NCBI GenBank assembly: GCA_944322825.1 | Contig: CALUQD010000009.1 | Coordinates: 1-40,465 of the forward strand | DNA: 40,465 nt | Source: Candidatus Avelusimicrobium pullicaecorum | GTDB lineage: Bacteria > Elusimicrobiota > Elusimicrobia > Elusimicrobiales > Elusimicrobiaceae | Direction: 5' to 3' | Part shown: positions 1 through 7,443 of the stretch, piece after piece | How the letters are laid out: every line of letters begins with the position of its first letter | Position numbering within the stretch: position 1 is the first letter of the stretch | Notes under the pieces: model-generated | Databases searched by the model: none | What the model was told of the DNA's origin: nothing | The model's input: only the letters and a program-made list of their open reading frames with translations | Position numbers and translations under genes: made by a program

Positions 1-27
1 GATCCACAAAAATCACTCATTTTATAT

Positions 28-53
28 GTACTTTTTCCGGCGGGAAAAAGTAC
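28..53. repeat. Poly-T/poly-A hairpin (GTAC-T5 type)
   Basis: GTACTTTTTCC at 28-38 pairs exactly with GGAAAAAGTAC at 43-53 across a 4-base loop. Relatives lie at 34052-34077, 34257-34282, 34511-34536, 39732-39753 and 40193-40218, with stem sequences that vary while staying paired. It is a REP-like palindrome; its function is unknown. Confidence 0.7.
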
Positions 54-77
54 CAAAAAGCGCCCGGCCCAGGGCCC

Positions 78-169
78 ATAAAAATCACTTCCAAGCGGGA
101 AATTTTATAACTCGTGCGGTTCCCGCACTCAAACAATAAAATTTCTAATCCGCTTGGAAGGCTTTTTAT
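78..169 (+). repeat. Nested hairpin element, copy E1
   Basis: There are four stacked stems. ATAAAAA (78-84) pairs with TTTTTAT (163-169). CTTCCAAGCGG (88-98) pairs with CCGCTTGGAAG (150-160). GAAATTTTAT (99-108) pairs with ATAAAATTTC (136-145). GTGCGG (114-119) pairs with CCGCAC (123-128). A TAAT bulge (146-149) interrupts the 3' side. Other copies are at 34310, 39872 and, inverted, 40073. It could act as a structured RNA, a terminator-like element (stem followed by T5) or a DNA cruciform; the sequence does not decide. Confidence 0.8.
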
Positions 170-310
170 AGACGGGGCAAAAGGGCCGGATAAACGGCAA
201 CAACCCCAACCACCACAACCACAAGCGGAAAATAACTTCCTTTTTGAATAGCGCGGCATTGCGGAAACAGTGTGGCCCCACTAATCGTGCTAACGGGCCT
301 AGAGAGGGGA

Positions 311-361
311 GCCCCGGCTCGGGGCCCTTGATTTGTTTTTTTTTTTTGATAAATTTTGCGT
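311..361 (+). promoter_or_regulatory. Promoter of pilin P1 with 12-T spacer tract
   Basis: A GC hairpin GCCCCG-GCT-CGGGGC (311-325) is followed by a -35-like TTGATT (328-333), a 16-base spacer holding 12 consecutive T (336-347), and an extended -10 TGA-TAAATT (347-355). The ATG begins 6 bases after the -10, so transcription would start at or next to the start codon. The hairpin plus T-run also resembles an intrinsic terminator for upstream transcripts. The layout is seen directly; promoter activity is inferred. Confidence 0.65.
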
Positions 362-382
362 ATGAGCAAAATTTATCAAAAA
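343..382. repeat. 15-bp palindrome around the P1 start codon
   Basis: TTTTTGATAAATTTT (343-357) is the exact reverse complement of AAAATTTATCAAAAA (368-382). The 10-base loop contains the ATG (362-364). P6 has the same perfect palindrome (40286-40325) and P5 a copy with two mismatches. Its left arm contains the -10 hexamer. Confidence 0.8.
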
Positions 383-889
383 CCCTACCCGGCGGGGAAA
401 AACGCCGGATTCACGCTAATAGAGCTATTAGTGGTCGTTTTAATCATCGGCATTTTAGCGGCGGTAGCGTTGCCGCAATACGAGCAAGCGGTTGCCAAAT
501 CGCGTACGATGCGGGTGCTCCCTTTGCTTCGGTCTATATCAGACGCGGAAAATGTCTATTATATGGCCAACGGGACCTATTCGCTGGATTTCAGCGAGTT
601 GGACATCAGTATGCCGCCCGGGGCAAAAACAGTATCCGCGAGCCGAGTGGAATACGAAGATTTTTATTGTATTTTAAGAAAAGGAACGACCGGTGACAAT
701 GAAGCATCCACCCAGTGCATTAGCACCAAAAATCAATTTCCCAACTTAGAAAAGTATTTTGTGCGTTCGTATTTTATTTGTTGGCCGAGAACAAGCCGGG
801 ATACAAAAATTTGCCAGAATCTTTCTGGTCGTAAGACTGGGAATATGGTAAGTGGCGTTGGTGCAAGTCCTGGATATAGTTTCCAATAA
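362..889 (+). CDS. Type IV prepilin (P1)
   Basis: A 175-residue prepilin-type protein, the structural subunit of a type IV pilus or a pseudopilin, processed at the inner membrane by a PilD-like peptidase. The leader MSKIYQKPYPAGKNAG ends in Gly before the cleavage site and the mature N-terminus [10 protein letters not shown] carries the conserved Glu at position 5; the first 25 or so mature residues form the hydrophobic helix. A YYMANG motif follows, shared with P2, P3 and P5, while the C-terminal half is unlike theirs. ATG at 362 is preferred over the in-frame TTG at 356 because P5 and P6 start at the same place. There is no Shine-Dalgarno sequence; the promoter suggests a leaderless message. 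A second hairpin (CCGGCG/CGCCGG, about 389-408) lies in the leader codons. Whether it is a major pilin or a minor one cannot be told. Confidence 0.9.
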   Translation: MSKIYQKPYPAGKNAGFTLIELLVVVLIIGILAAVALPQYEQAVAKSRTMRVLPLLRSISDAENVYYMANGTYSLDFSELDISMPPGAKTVSASRVEYEDFYCILRKGTTGDNEASTQCISTKNQFPNLEKYFVRSYFICWPRTSRDTKICQNLSGRKTGNMVSGVGASPGYSFQ

Positions 890-900
890 ATTAAATTAAT

Positions 901-933
901 AAAAAACGCCCCGGAGTAATCCGGGGCGTTTTT
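901..933. terminator. Bidirectional terminator between P1 and malQ
   Basis: AAAAACGCCCCGG and CCGGGGCGTTTTT form a 13-bp stem with a short AGTAAT loop, with A and T runs on both sides, placed between the convergent ends of P1 and malQ. Confidence 0.9.
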
Positions 934-944
934 GTATGCAAGCT

Positions 945-3617
945 TCAGCGGTGGGCTTCCGCCAGCATTTGGCGGATTTTGTCGTTAAAGGCTGTTTCCT
1001 TTAACAATTTTTCCAACGAGATGGGCATCCGGTAGCGCCAATAGTGATTTGGATTGGCCGGAACGTTGATGCGTTCTTCATCCGGGTTTGGTGCGCGGAG
1101 TGTTTCGTCCATCGAGGACCAATCCTGCCACGAAATCAGCGCCAGCATAGATGGGCTTTGCAGGTGCAGGCGCAGGATTTGTTCGCACGCAGCGGCATCG
1201 GCTTCGGCCGGTGCCTGTCCGGGGCGTTGGAGCACTTCGTTCCAAAACCGTTGGGTAAGCGCCGGGTTTTCCTTCCACCAGCCGCGCAGGACGGACATAT
1301 CGTGGGTGGAGGGCGTAGCTACCGATAAATACGGGTAAGTTCGCGCGTCGGCGAAAGTTTCGCCCAGGCGCTTGGGCATACGCTGTATTTCCAGCGACAG
1401 CATTTGCAGCTGCGCCATTACGCCGGGCACGCAATCGGGCACCATTCCCAAGTCCTCCGCGCAGGCGAGCATTCGGGTAGCTTGCGTAAGGGCGGGGAGC
1501 TTTTTCATCGCTTCGTCTTGCCAGAACTGGTTGTGCCGACGGTAGAAATAATCGTTATACAAACGGGTGAAGGCCTCTTTGTCCCGCCCGTTTAAGGCGC
1601 GGAAGGCCGAATCTGTCAGTGCGGCAATCCGCGGATGATATTTGGCGGGGTCCGTTCGGTCCGCTACGAACAGCACATTGGACACCAGCGCATACAGTCC
1701 GTTTTTGAGGCGGGTTGATTTTTCGTCCGTTTTGCCGGCGAAGGCGGCCTCTATTTTGCGTTGGGTGTTATAATCCGGCCGCAGGTCGTATAAGCCGTCC
1801 GGGGCGGGGGAGAGAAATTTCTTTTTGGCGTCGGGGGCCAAGTCGCCCAGCTTTTCAAACAATACTTGCTCCGAGATATACGGGCGCAGAAAATCCGGGT
1901 TAAACGTCAGGCCGTAATTTTCAATTTCCGCCGTATCCAAAGGCAGTGCGGGGGAAAATTGCCCCAGCAACCCTTGCACGCTGTGGGATGGAATTTCCCA
2001 AATGCGGAAGAATCCCAGCACGTGGTCGATGCGATAAGCGTCAAAATACTGGGCCATATGCGTAAAACGCCGCTCCCACCAGCGGTAGCCGTCGCGTGCC
2101 ATTACGTCCCAATTATAAGTGGGGAATCCCCAATTTTGCCCCGTGGCGGAAAAATCATCCGGCGGGGCGCCGGCTTGGGCGTTTAGGTAAAACAAGGAAG
2201 GTTCCGTCCAGGCTTCCACGCTGTGGGGCGAAACGCCGATAGGAATATCCCCTTTTAAAAGGACTCCTTTTCCCCGCGCGTACTGCGAGGCCTGCACCAA
2301 TTGGGTATGCAGCAAGTACTGCACATAATACCAGAAACAGACGAGGGGATAATCGGGCGCATTAGGGGCGCAGAAGGCGTCTAAATCCGCCTGAGAAAAA
2401 CGGGTATACTTCGGCCAGGAAGCAAAATCGGACGTGTGGTATCTGTCGCGCAGTACGCAGAACATTGCATAGGGGGAAAGCCAATGTTTGTTTTCTTGGT
2501 AGAAGTGTAAAAAGGCCGAAGAAGACAACACCTTTTGCCCTTCTTGTTTAAAGGCTTCCTGCAAGCGTTCGGTTTTTAACTGGAGGACTTGTTCGTAATC
2601 TATTTGGGGCAATTGGTTTAATTGCCGGCGGCGCTTTTCAAAAGATTTCTCCTTTTTCTTGTCCAGCGCAGGCAGGCGGCGCACATCGGCAAACAACGGA
2701 TGAAGCGCATAAATGGAAATGGCTTTGTAGGGATACGAATCCTGCCAGGTGCGGGTGAGGGTGGTATCGTTGACGGGCAGCAATTGCAGCACGTGTTGGC
2801 CGGTTTGCTGGGCCCAGTTGGACAGTTTTTCCAAATCGCCAAAATCACCCACGCCCCAGCCGTCCTCGCTGCGCAGGGAAAACACGGGCAGGACGGTTCC
2901 CGCCGCACGCAAAAAATCCATCGCGCCAAAGTGTGGGCGCAAATCGTTTTCCACCCATACTTCGCCCTTTTTTAGGGGAGGCGCTTCCAGGCGGCGGTTG
3001 GGGCCTTGTTCCCACAGCACGTGGTTTCCCGTTTTAAGGATAAACTTATATTCGCGTGGATATTCGGCCCAAACCGGGAGCGGCAGGCTCCATACATTGG
3101 GTTCTTCTTCCGTCATTTGCAGGGCGTAGTCCGGGTTCCAGTGGCCCAGTTCGCTTCCGGCCCCGCACACGAATAACTGGCTGCCGGGGGGAACCGGCGT
3201 TTGCGCGCGCAGCAGAAGGGTGCGGGGAAACAATTTAAGCGGCGTCTGTGCACTAGGCGCGCGGCACAGCAATACGTCCGTCGCGGCTGAGGTATACAGC
3301 CACGAATGGGCGGGCAAGTCGCGCCAGTAGTCCCGCAGGAAATAGTGGCTGGCGGAAGGATCGGCAGACAGAATGCGCGGCACGGCGCGCCATTCGGTGC
3401 GTACGGTGTGAGGGCCGCGGCGCACTTCGTAGTGGTACGAAAGCTGTGCCGGTTGTTTGAGCAGCAATTGTATTTCGCCGGACCACGTCTTGCCGTCTTG
3501 GGTGGAAAGCGGAATGTTTATTTTCCGCTCCTTGGGGGCTGCGCCAGCGCGGTAGAGCAGGGCGTGCAGCGTTTCTCCCCAAGCCGTTTGATACGGAAGA
3601 TGAAACGAAATTTTCAT
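945..3617 (-). CDS. malQ: 4-alpha-glucanotransferase, DPE2/CBM20 type
   Basis: Amylomaltase of family GH77, 890 residues: it transfers alpha-1,4-glucan segments between malto-oligosaccharides in the cytoplasm. The first 270 or so residues hold two starch-binding (CBM20-like) modules, the second with a GSELGHWNPD motif; this makes it the long DPE2-like form known from Bacteroidetes and plants rather than the short E. coli form. Catalytic residues are visible: nucleophile Asp in YRIDHVLGFF (about 531), acid/base Glu in CAEDLGMV (about 721) and Asp in STHDMS (about 773). The start at 3617 (MKISFHLPYQ, preceded by AGGA) is chosen over an upstream frame extension that overlaps the transporter gene. 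It starts 2 bases after the stop of the MFS gene, so the two form an operon for uptake and use of maltose-type sugars. Confidence 0.93.
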   Translation of the reverse strand: MKISFHLPYQTAWGETLHALLYRAGAAPKERKINIPLSTQDGKTWSGEIQLLLKQPAQLSYHYEVRRGPHTVRTEWRAVPRILSADPSASHYFLRDYWRDLPAHSWLYTSAATDVLLCRAPSAQTPLKLFPRTLLLRAQTPVPPGSQLFVCGAGSELGHWNPDYALQMTEEEPNVWSLPLPVWAEYPREYKFILKTGNHVLWEQGPNRRLEAPPLKKGEVWVENDLRPHFGAMDFLRAAGTVLPVFSLRSEDGWGVGDFGDLEKLSNWAQQTGQHVLQLLPVNDTTLTRTWQDSYPYKAISIYALHPLFADVRRLPALDKKKEKSFEKRRRQLNQLPQIDYEQVLQLKTERLQEAFKQEGQKVLSSSAFLHFYQENKHWLSPYAMFCVLRDRYHTSDFASWPKYTRFSQADLDAFCAPNAPDYPLVCFWYYVQYLLHTQLVQASQYARGKGVLLKGDIPIGVSPHSVEAWTEPSLFYLNAQAGAPPDDFSATGQNWGFPTYNWDVMARDGYRWWERRFTHMAQYFDAYRIDHVLGFFRIWEIPSHSVQGLLGQFSPALPLDTAEIENYGLTFNPDFLRPYISEQVLFEKLGDLAPDAKKKFLSPAPDGLYDLRPDYNTQRKIEAAFAGKTDEKSTRLKNGLYALVSNVLFVADRTDPAKYHPRIAALTDSAFRALNGRDKEAFTRLYNDYFYRRHNQFWQDEAMKKLPALTQATRMLACAEDLGMVPDCVPGVMAQLQMLSLEIQRMPKRLGETFADARTYPYLSVATPSTHDMSVLRGWWKENPALTQRFWNEVLQRPGQAPAEADAAACEQILRLHLQSPSMLALISWQDWSSMDETLRAPNPDEERINVPANPNHYWRYRMPISLEKLLKETAFNDKIRQMLAEAHR

Positions 3618-3619
3618 AA

Positions 3620-4945
3620 CTATTCCTGTATGGCTTTTTGGTCGCGCACCCAACACGTAAACGCGGCTGCCACCAGCAAGCTCAACCCGCCTACCCCTAC
3701 GGCCGCAATGGCGCTGCCGCCTAAGCAGTGCTTCATAATCGGGCCGAAGAACAGGTTCACACAAATTTGCGGGATAACGATAAAGAAATTAAATACCCCC
3801 ATATAGAAACCCATTTTTTCGGCGGGCAGCGCGTTGGAAAGCATTGCATAAGGCATCGACAAAATACTGCTCCACGCAATGCCAATGCATACCATCGGTA
3901 TAATTAATCCCATCTTGCTAAATTCTACGCCTACCAGCGTCAGGCCCAGCGAGCCCAAGCCTAATCCGCCGATAACCAAACAAACGATGTGAATCATTTT
4001 GGCGGAAAATTTGGTTGTCAGCCACAGCAGGGCGAATGCAAATACAAACGCTACGCCGTTATATATACCGAAGCAGGAGCTGCCCCAGTTGGCGGCCGTT
4101 TCGTATTCCGGCGTGCCCGGCACCGCGTGAAATACGCCCGAAGCAATCCCCGGCGTGAAGTATACCCACATCACCATAAACGCCGCCCAGGTAAAAAATT
4201 GTACCACCGCCAGCCGGCGCATCGTGGAGGGCATCGTCATCATCGCGCTGTACATTTCGTGCAATGTTTTTTTGAAGCTGACGGTTTGTTTTTGCAGTTG
4301 TTTGAAGGCTTCCATATCGGCGGGGGGATATTCGGGCGTCGTTTTGATGGTGGCTAAAATGGCCGCCAGCAGGACGGCGGCCCCAATGTAGAACGAGTAG
4401 CGCACCGTAGCCGGGATATGGCCCAGCGGGGCTTCGGTGCTGACGCCTAAGGACGTTAAAATCTGTGGCAGAAACGACGCAATTACCGCGCCGGCGCCAA
4501 TCATTACGCTTTGCATTGCGTAACCCGTTTTGCGTTGTTCTTCGGGCAAAATATCACCCACAAACGCGCGGAACGGCTCCATACTTACGTTGACCGACGT
4601 ATCCAGCACCCACAGCGCAATAACGGCCATCCACACGGCCGAGGCCTGCGGCATTAAAATAAGCGCAATCACCGAGAAAATTGCTCCGCCCAAAAAATAG
4701 GGGCGTCTTCTGCCCAGGCGGCACCAGGTGCGGTCGCTAAAATACCCCACCAACGGCTGGACTAATAAACCCGTCACCGGGGCGGCCAGCCACAAGAGCG
4801 GAATCTGGTCCTCCCGCGCGCCCAGACGGGAATAAATCGCACTCATATTGCCCATTTGCAGCGCCCAGCCAAACTGGATGCCGAAAAAGCCTAAACACAT
4901 ATACATAATTTGCAGAAATGTTTTTTGCGGACGGTCGGTAGTCAT
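3620..4945 (-). CDS. MFS sugar transporter (SUT/GPH-like)
   Basis: An inner-membrane transporter of 441 residues with about 12 hydrophobic segments. Motifs typical of the major facilitator superfamily are visible, such as GYFSDRTWCRLGRRRPY after the second segment (the D-R-x(5)-G-R-R-R-P loop) and a second conserved acidic/arginine loop around PFRAFVGDILPEEQRKTGYA. The pattern resembles the sucrose/maltose transporter group (SUT, SLC45). The adjacent malQ, 2 bases downstream, suggests that maltose or malto-oligosaccharides are imported by proton symport and then disproportionated. The start has a strong AGGAGG site 5 bases or so upstream. Substrate identity is inferred from context only. Confidence 0.85.
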   Translation of the reverse strand: MTTDRPQKTFLQIMYMCLGFFGIQFGWALQMGNMSAIYSRLGAREDQIPLLWLAAPVTGLLVQPLVGYFSDRTWCRLGRRRPYFLGGAIFSVIALILMPQASAVWMAVIALWVLDTSVNVSMEPFRAFVGDILPEEQRKTGYAMQSVMIGAGAVIASFLPQILTSLGVSTEAPLGHIPATVRYSFYIGAAVLLAAILATIKTTPEYPPADMEAFKQLQKQTVSFKKTLHEMYSAMMTMPSTMRRLAVVQFFTWAAFMVMWVYFTPGIASGVFHAVPGTPEYETAANWGSSCFGIYNGVAFVFAFALLWLTTKFSAKMIHIVCLVIGGLGLGSLGLTLVGVEFSKMGLIIPMVCIGIAWSSILSMPYAMLSNALPAEKMGFYMGVFNFFIVIPQICVNLFFGPIMKHCLGGSAIAAVGVGGLSLLVAAAFTCWVRDQKAIQE

Positions 4946-4975
4946 AACGCCTCCTAAATTAAAAGCCTACTTCCC

Positions 4976-4984
4976 ATTATAACA
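4976..4984 (-). promoter_or_regulatory. Promoter of the MFS-malQ operon
   Basis: Read on the minus strand, TGT-TATAAT is a perfect -10 with an extended TGN. The predicted transcript start lies about 24 bases before the ATG, leaving room for the AGGAGG ribosome site. No good -35 is seen, as expected for an extended -10. Confidence 0.7.
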
Positions 4985-5064
4985 CTATTTTTGCGCGGTG
5001 TAGGCGGCGGATTTTATGTTATGCGTTTGTGTTAGAAAACGGACTGGAGCGCAAGCAAAAAGTT

Positions 5065-5079
5065 TGATATTATGTATGT
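5065..5079 (+). promoter_or_regulatory. Leaderless-type promoter of the sigma factor gene
   Basis: TGA-TATTAT (5065-5073) is followed by 6 bases and then the ATG at 5080. There is no Shine-Dalgarno sequence. The same extended -10, six bases, ATG pattern occurs before tgt, ruvA, the cation transporter and pilins P1, P5 and P6. Confidence 0.6.
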
Positions 5080-6279
5080 ATGGAAAACGATTCCTTAGAC
5101 AGTGTAAACGAGTATTTTAAGCACTTAGGCAAAATCACGCAAGAAATTGACCGTGAGGAAATGTCCCGCTTGTGGAAGCTGGTAAAAAAAGGGGATAAGG
5201 ACGCCAAAAATAAAATTATGGAGATGAATTTGCGGTTGGTTATTCCGACGGCAAAACGTTTCCAGCGCCCCGGTATGGAATTAATGGACTTGATTGAAGA
5301 AGGCAATCTGGGCCTGCTGCAAGCCATTGATAAATTCGAGCCCGAAAAAGGATACCGCTTTTCTACATACGCCGTCTATTGGATTGAACAATACATCCGC
5401 AAATATATCGAAGAACAATCTGGCTCCATTAAAATTCCGTCGCACGCGTGGGGTAATTTGAAAAGATGGTTCCGCGCGTGGAACGAGCTCAAAGAAGCCA
5501 ACGGGCGCGACCCGTCCTTAAACGAAATGGCCGCCGAACTGAATTTAACTGCGCGGCAGGTAAAGTCGATTATGGACACCCTCAGCGCCGCCAAAGGCGT
5601 CGATTCGCTGACCACCCTCGTGCACGAAGAAGACGAAACCACCTTGGAAGATTTAATCAGCGATGACGGAAAAGGCAACCCGCACGATGTGTTTTTGAAA
5701 AACGAAAACCAGAACACCATCAAAAAAAGTATGGAAGATTTAAACGACCGCGACCGCCAGGTGGTCATTATGCGCTATGGGTTGGATGATAATGAACCCA
5801 AAACGTTGGGGGAAGTGGCCGAAATTTTGGGCCTCTCGCGCGAGCGGGTGCGCCAGATAGAAGAACGCGCGGTCAATACGCTTCGCAAAGAAGCGCAGAA
5901 AGCGGGTATTTTGGAAATCGCCGAAATGAATTTGCGTACGCGCAAACTGCACAGCGCTATGCGCCCCCGCTTAAAAACCAACATTTTGGGGCAGACGGTG
6001 GATAACAGCCCGTTGGCCCGCCTGCTGAAAAAACGGATGGCGTTGGCTGAACAGCAGGAAAAAGCAACCTCCCGCCGCAGCCCAAAAAAGGCTAAACCGG
6101 CCCCGAAAGCCGTCGCCCGCCGGAAGCCGGCTTCCAAAGCGGTTTCCAACAAGGTTAAACCCGCGGTGAAAAAAACGAAGCCTACTCATCAAGCCGTTTC
6201 CAAAAAAGCGAAAGCGGTTGCAAAAAAATCGAACACCGCCCGCCAAGCGGCTTCTAAAAAAACACGTTCCCGCAAGTAA
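5080..6279 (+). CDS. Sigma-70 family RNA polymerase sigma factor with basic tail
   Basis: A promoter-recognition subunit of RNA polymerase, 399 residues. Regions 1.2-2 (NEYFKHLGKITQ to FSTYAVYWIEQYIRKYI), region 3 and region 4 (LGLSRERVRQIEERA, the helix-turn-helix that reads -35) are complete by about residue 285. Region 1.1 is absent. In region 2.4 the usual W-W-I-R-Q-A-I-T pattern is Y-W-I-E-Q-Y-I-R, so this may be a RpoS-like or alternative factor rather than the primary RpoD. After residue 320 or so comes a histone H1-like tail of K, A, P and S (repeats of KKAK, KKTKP, SKKA) with no homologous part in standard sigma factors; it may bind nucleic acid. tRNA-Arg follows 8 bases after the stop and may be co-transcribed. 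Confidence 0.9.
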   Translation: MENDSLDSVNEYFKHLGKITQEIDREEMSRLWKLVKKGDKDAKNKIMEMNLRLVIPTAKRFQRPGMELMDLIEEGNLGLLQAIDKFEPEKGYRFSTYAVYWIEQYIRKYIEEQSGSIKIPSHAWGNLKRWFRAWNELKEANGRDPSLNEMAAELNLTARQVKSIMDTLSAAKGVDSLTTLVHEEDETTLEDLISDDGKGNPHDVFLKNENQNTIKKSMEDLNDRDRQVVIMRYGLDDNEPKTLGEVAEILGLSRERVRQIEERAVNTLRKEAQKAGILEIAEMNLRTRKLHSAMRPRLKTNILGQTVDNSPLARLLKKRMALAEQQEKATSRRSPKKAKPAPKAVARRKPASKAVSNKVKPAVKKTKPTHQAVSKKAKAVAKKSNTARQAASKKTRSRK

Positions 6280-6287
6280 ATTTTATT

Positions 6288-6361
6288 GCCCCCGTAGCTC
6301 AAATGGATAGAGCGGCTCCGTCCTAAGGAGAAGGTTGCGAGTTCAACTCCCGCCGGGGGTA
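6288..6361 (+). tRNA. tRNA-Arg (CCT anticodon)
   Basis: A cloverleaf can be drawn: acceptor GCCCCCG with CGGGGGT (first pair G-U), D arm GCTC...GAGC, anticodon stem CTCC/GGAG around loop GTCCTAA giving anticodon CCT, and T arm around TTCAACT with one mismatch. It reads AGG codons. The CCA end is not encoded. It lies between the sigma gene and a terminator at 6471. Confidence 0.9.
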
Positions 6362-6622
6362 AAACTTTCCGGCCACACGCCGACAAAACTGCTGACATTT
6401 TATTTAAGGGCCTTTTATGGCGGCAGACAAATCAACCAAAGCGGCAACAGATGCGCGTAATTTTAAAAATCCCGGGTTTGCCCGGGGTTTTCTTTTTATG
6501 CGGAAAAATCCATTCGCTTCGGCCGTAAAGCGCAAAACCGGCGCGCGGGAAAAAACCTAACCCAAAAAAGCTTTTGCTTTTGTGGCGCAAACAAGTTAAG
6601 GTAAATAACAAAGGGGGAAATT
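6362..6622. other. Intergenic region after tRNA-Arg
   Basis: The region holds a terminator (6471-6497) and an unconvincing 47-codon frame (6417-6560) that runs through that terminator. No clear promoter was found before the nitroreductase gene, although one must lie between 6497 and 6610. Confidence 0.5.
6471..6497 (+). terminator. Terminator after the sigma gene and tRNA-Arg
   Basis: CCCGGG-TTTG-CCCGGG (6471-6486) is followed by a T-rich run to 6497, the usual intrinsic form. Confidence 0.8.
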
Positions 6623-7231
6623 ATGGAAAAAACAAACGGCTTTTTAAATGCACTCATCCGGCGCCGCACCCGTTATGCGCTGACGAACAAAAGCACTATT
6701 CCCGACGAAGAAATTATCCGCACCGTACAAACGTCCGTGCGATATGCGCCCAGCGCTTTTAATTCGCAAGGGACGCGTGCCGTCGTGTTGTTGGGGCCGC
6801 GTCACGCGCAATTTTGGCGTTTGACGCTGGACGCCTTGCGGCGCGTGGTACCCGCGGACAAATTCGCACCGACGGAAAAAAAGATTACTTCGTTTGCGGC
6901 GGCGTATGGAACGGTGCTGTTTTTTGAAGACTGGACTACCGTCCAATCGCTGCAGGAAAAGTTCCCGGCGTACCGGGACAATTTCCCGCTGTGGGCCTAT
7001 CAAGCCAACGTGATGGCGGAACTGGCGGTATGGACGGCGTTTAATGAAGCGGGCCTGGGGGCCAGTTTGCAGCATTATAATCCTTTGGTGGATGAGGCGG
7101 TACAAAAGGCGTTTGGCGTTCCGTACGCGTGGAAGATGATCGCACAGATGCCGTTTGGCGTGCCATATGCGCCGGCGGAGGAGAAAAGTTTTTTGCCGCT
7201 TGACGAACGGGTGAAAGTGTTGGGGCAGTAG
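6623..7231 (+). CDS. Nitroreductase family protein
   Basis: A 202-residue FMN-dependent oxidoreductase of the nitroreductase fold, of the short cytoplasmic type related to Frm2/Hbn1 and the YdgI-like group. The pattern RRRTRYAL near residue 15 (FMN phosphate contact), SVRYAPSAFNSQGTRAVVL at about 38-56 and GLGASLQHYNP at about 150 are typical. The natural electron acceptor cannot be read from sequence; members reduce nitro compounds, quinones or act in lipid-signal responses. It stands alone between terminators. The start is supported by a strong AAGGGGG site 5 bases upstream. Confidence 0.85.
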   Translation: MEKTNGFLNALIRRRTRYALTNKSTIPDEEIIRTVQTSVRYAPSAFNSQGTRAVVLLGPRHAQFWRLTLDALRRVVPADKFAPTEKKITSFAAAYGTVLFFEDWTTVQSLQEKFPAYRDNFPLWAYQANVMAELAVWTAFNEAGLGASLQHYNPLVDEAVQKAFGVPYAWKMIAQMPFGVPYAPAEEKSFLPLDERVKVLGQ

Positions 7232-7260
7232 CGGCATGGGGCAACGCCTTTATGCCATAA

Positions 7261-7287
7261 AAAGGCGCTTTGAAAAGCGCCTTTTTT
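7261..7287 (+). terminator. Terminator after the nitroreductase gene
   Basis: AAGGCGCTT-TGAA-AAGCGCCTT (7262-7283) is followed by further T residues. It also separates the gene from tRNA-Gln on the other strand. Confidence 0.9.
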
Positions 7288-7312
7288 GTAAGTTATACTC
7301 GGTTTACAAGAG

Positions 7313-7383
7313 TTTCCGGACTAGGACTCGAACCTAGAATGACTGGACCAAAACCAGTAGTGATACCATTTCACCATCCGGAA
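7313..7383 (-). tRNA. tRNA-Gln (TTG anticodon)
   Basis: Read on the minus strand: acceptor TTCCGGA with TCCGGAA (perfect), D arm GTG...CAC, anticodon stem ACTGG/CCAGT with loop TTTTGGT, giving anticodon TTG, and T arm CTAGG-TTCGAGT-CCTAG. The CCA end is not encoded. spoVG ends 61 bases upstream, so the tRNA may be read through from that operon or from its own promoter. Confidence 0.93.
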
Positions 7384-7443
7384 GTAAATTGTTTCATCAC
7401 AGCTAGAGCGAGATGAATAACGGAAAATCTGTGCTGAACACCC

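Larger units (their letters stand above)
1..361. repeat. Repeat block in front of pilin P1
   Basis: No gene is supported here. The block holds, in order, a poly-T/poly-A hairpin (28-38 pairing with 43-53), the first copy of the nested hairpin element (78-169), a short conserved stretch after it (GGATAAACGGCAAC, 187-200), and a GTGTGGC/GAGCCC module (about 258-325) that ends in the P1 promoter. The same parts recur before P5 (34020-34699) and P6 (39650-40304), so this is a cassette leader rather than random intergenic DNA. The left edge is cut by the window. Apparent open frames on both strands are translations of the repeats. Confidence 0.75.

Noticed and set aside
3618-3764. A longer malQ start at 3764
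   Set aside because: The extra 49 residues lie inside the transporter gene and are Arg-rich shadow sequence; the start at 3617 has AGGA and fits the CBM20 domain.
6417-6560. A 47-codon open frame after tRNA-Arg
   Set aside because: It runs through a strong intrinsic terminator (6471-6497), has only a weak ribosome site and no recognisable sequence.
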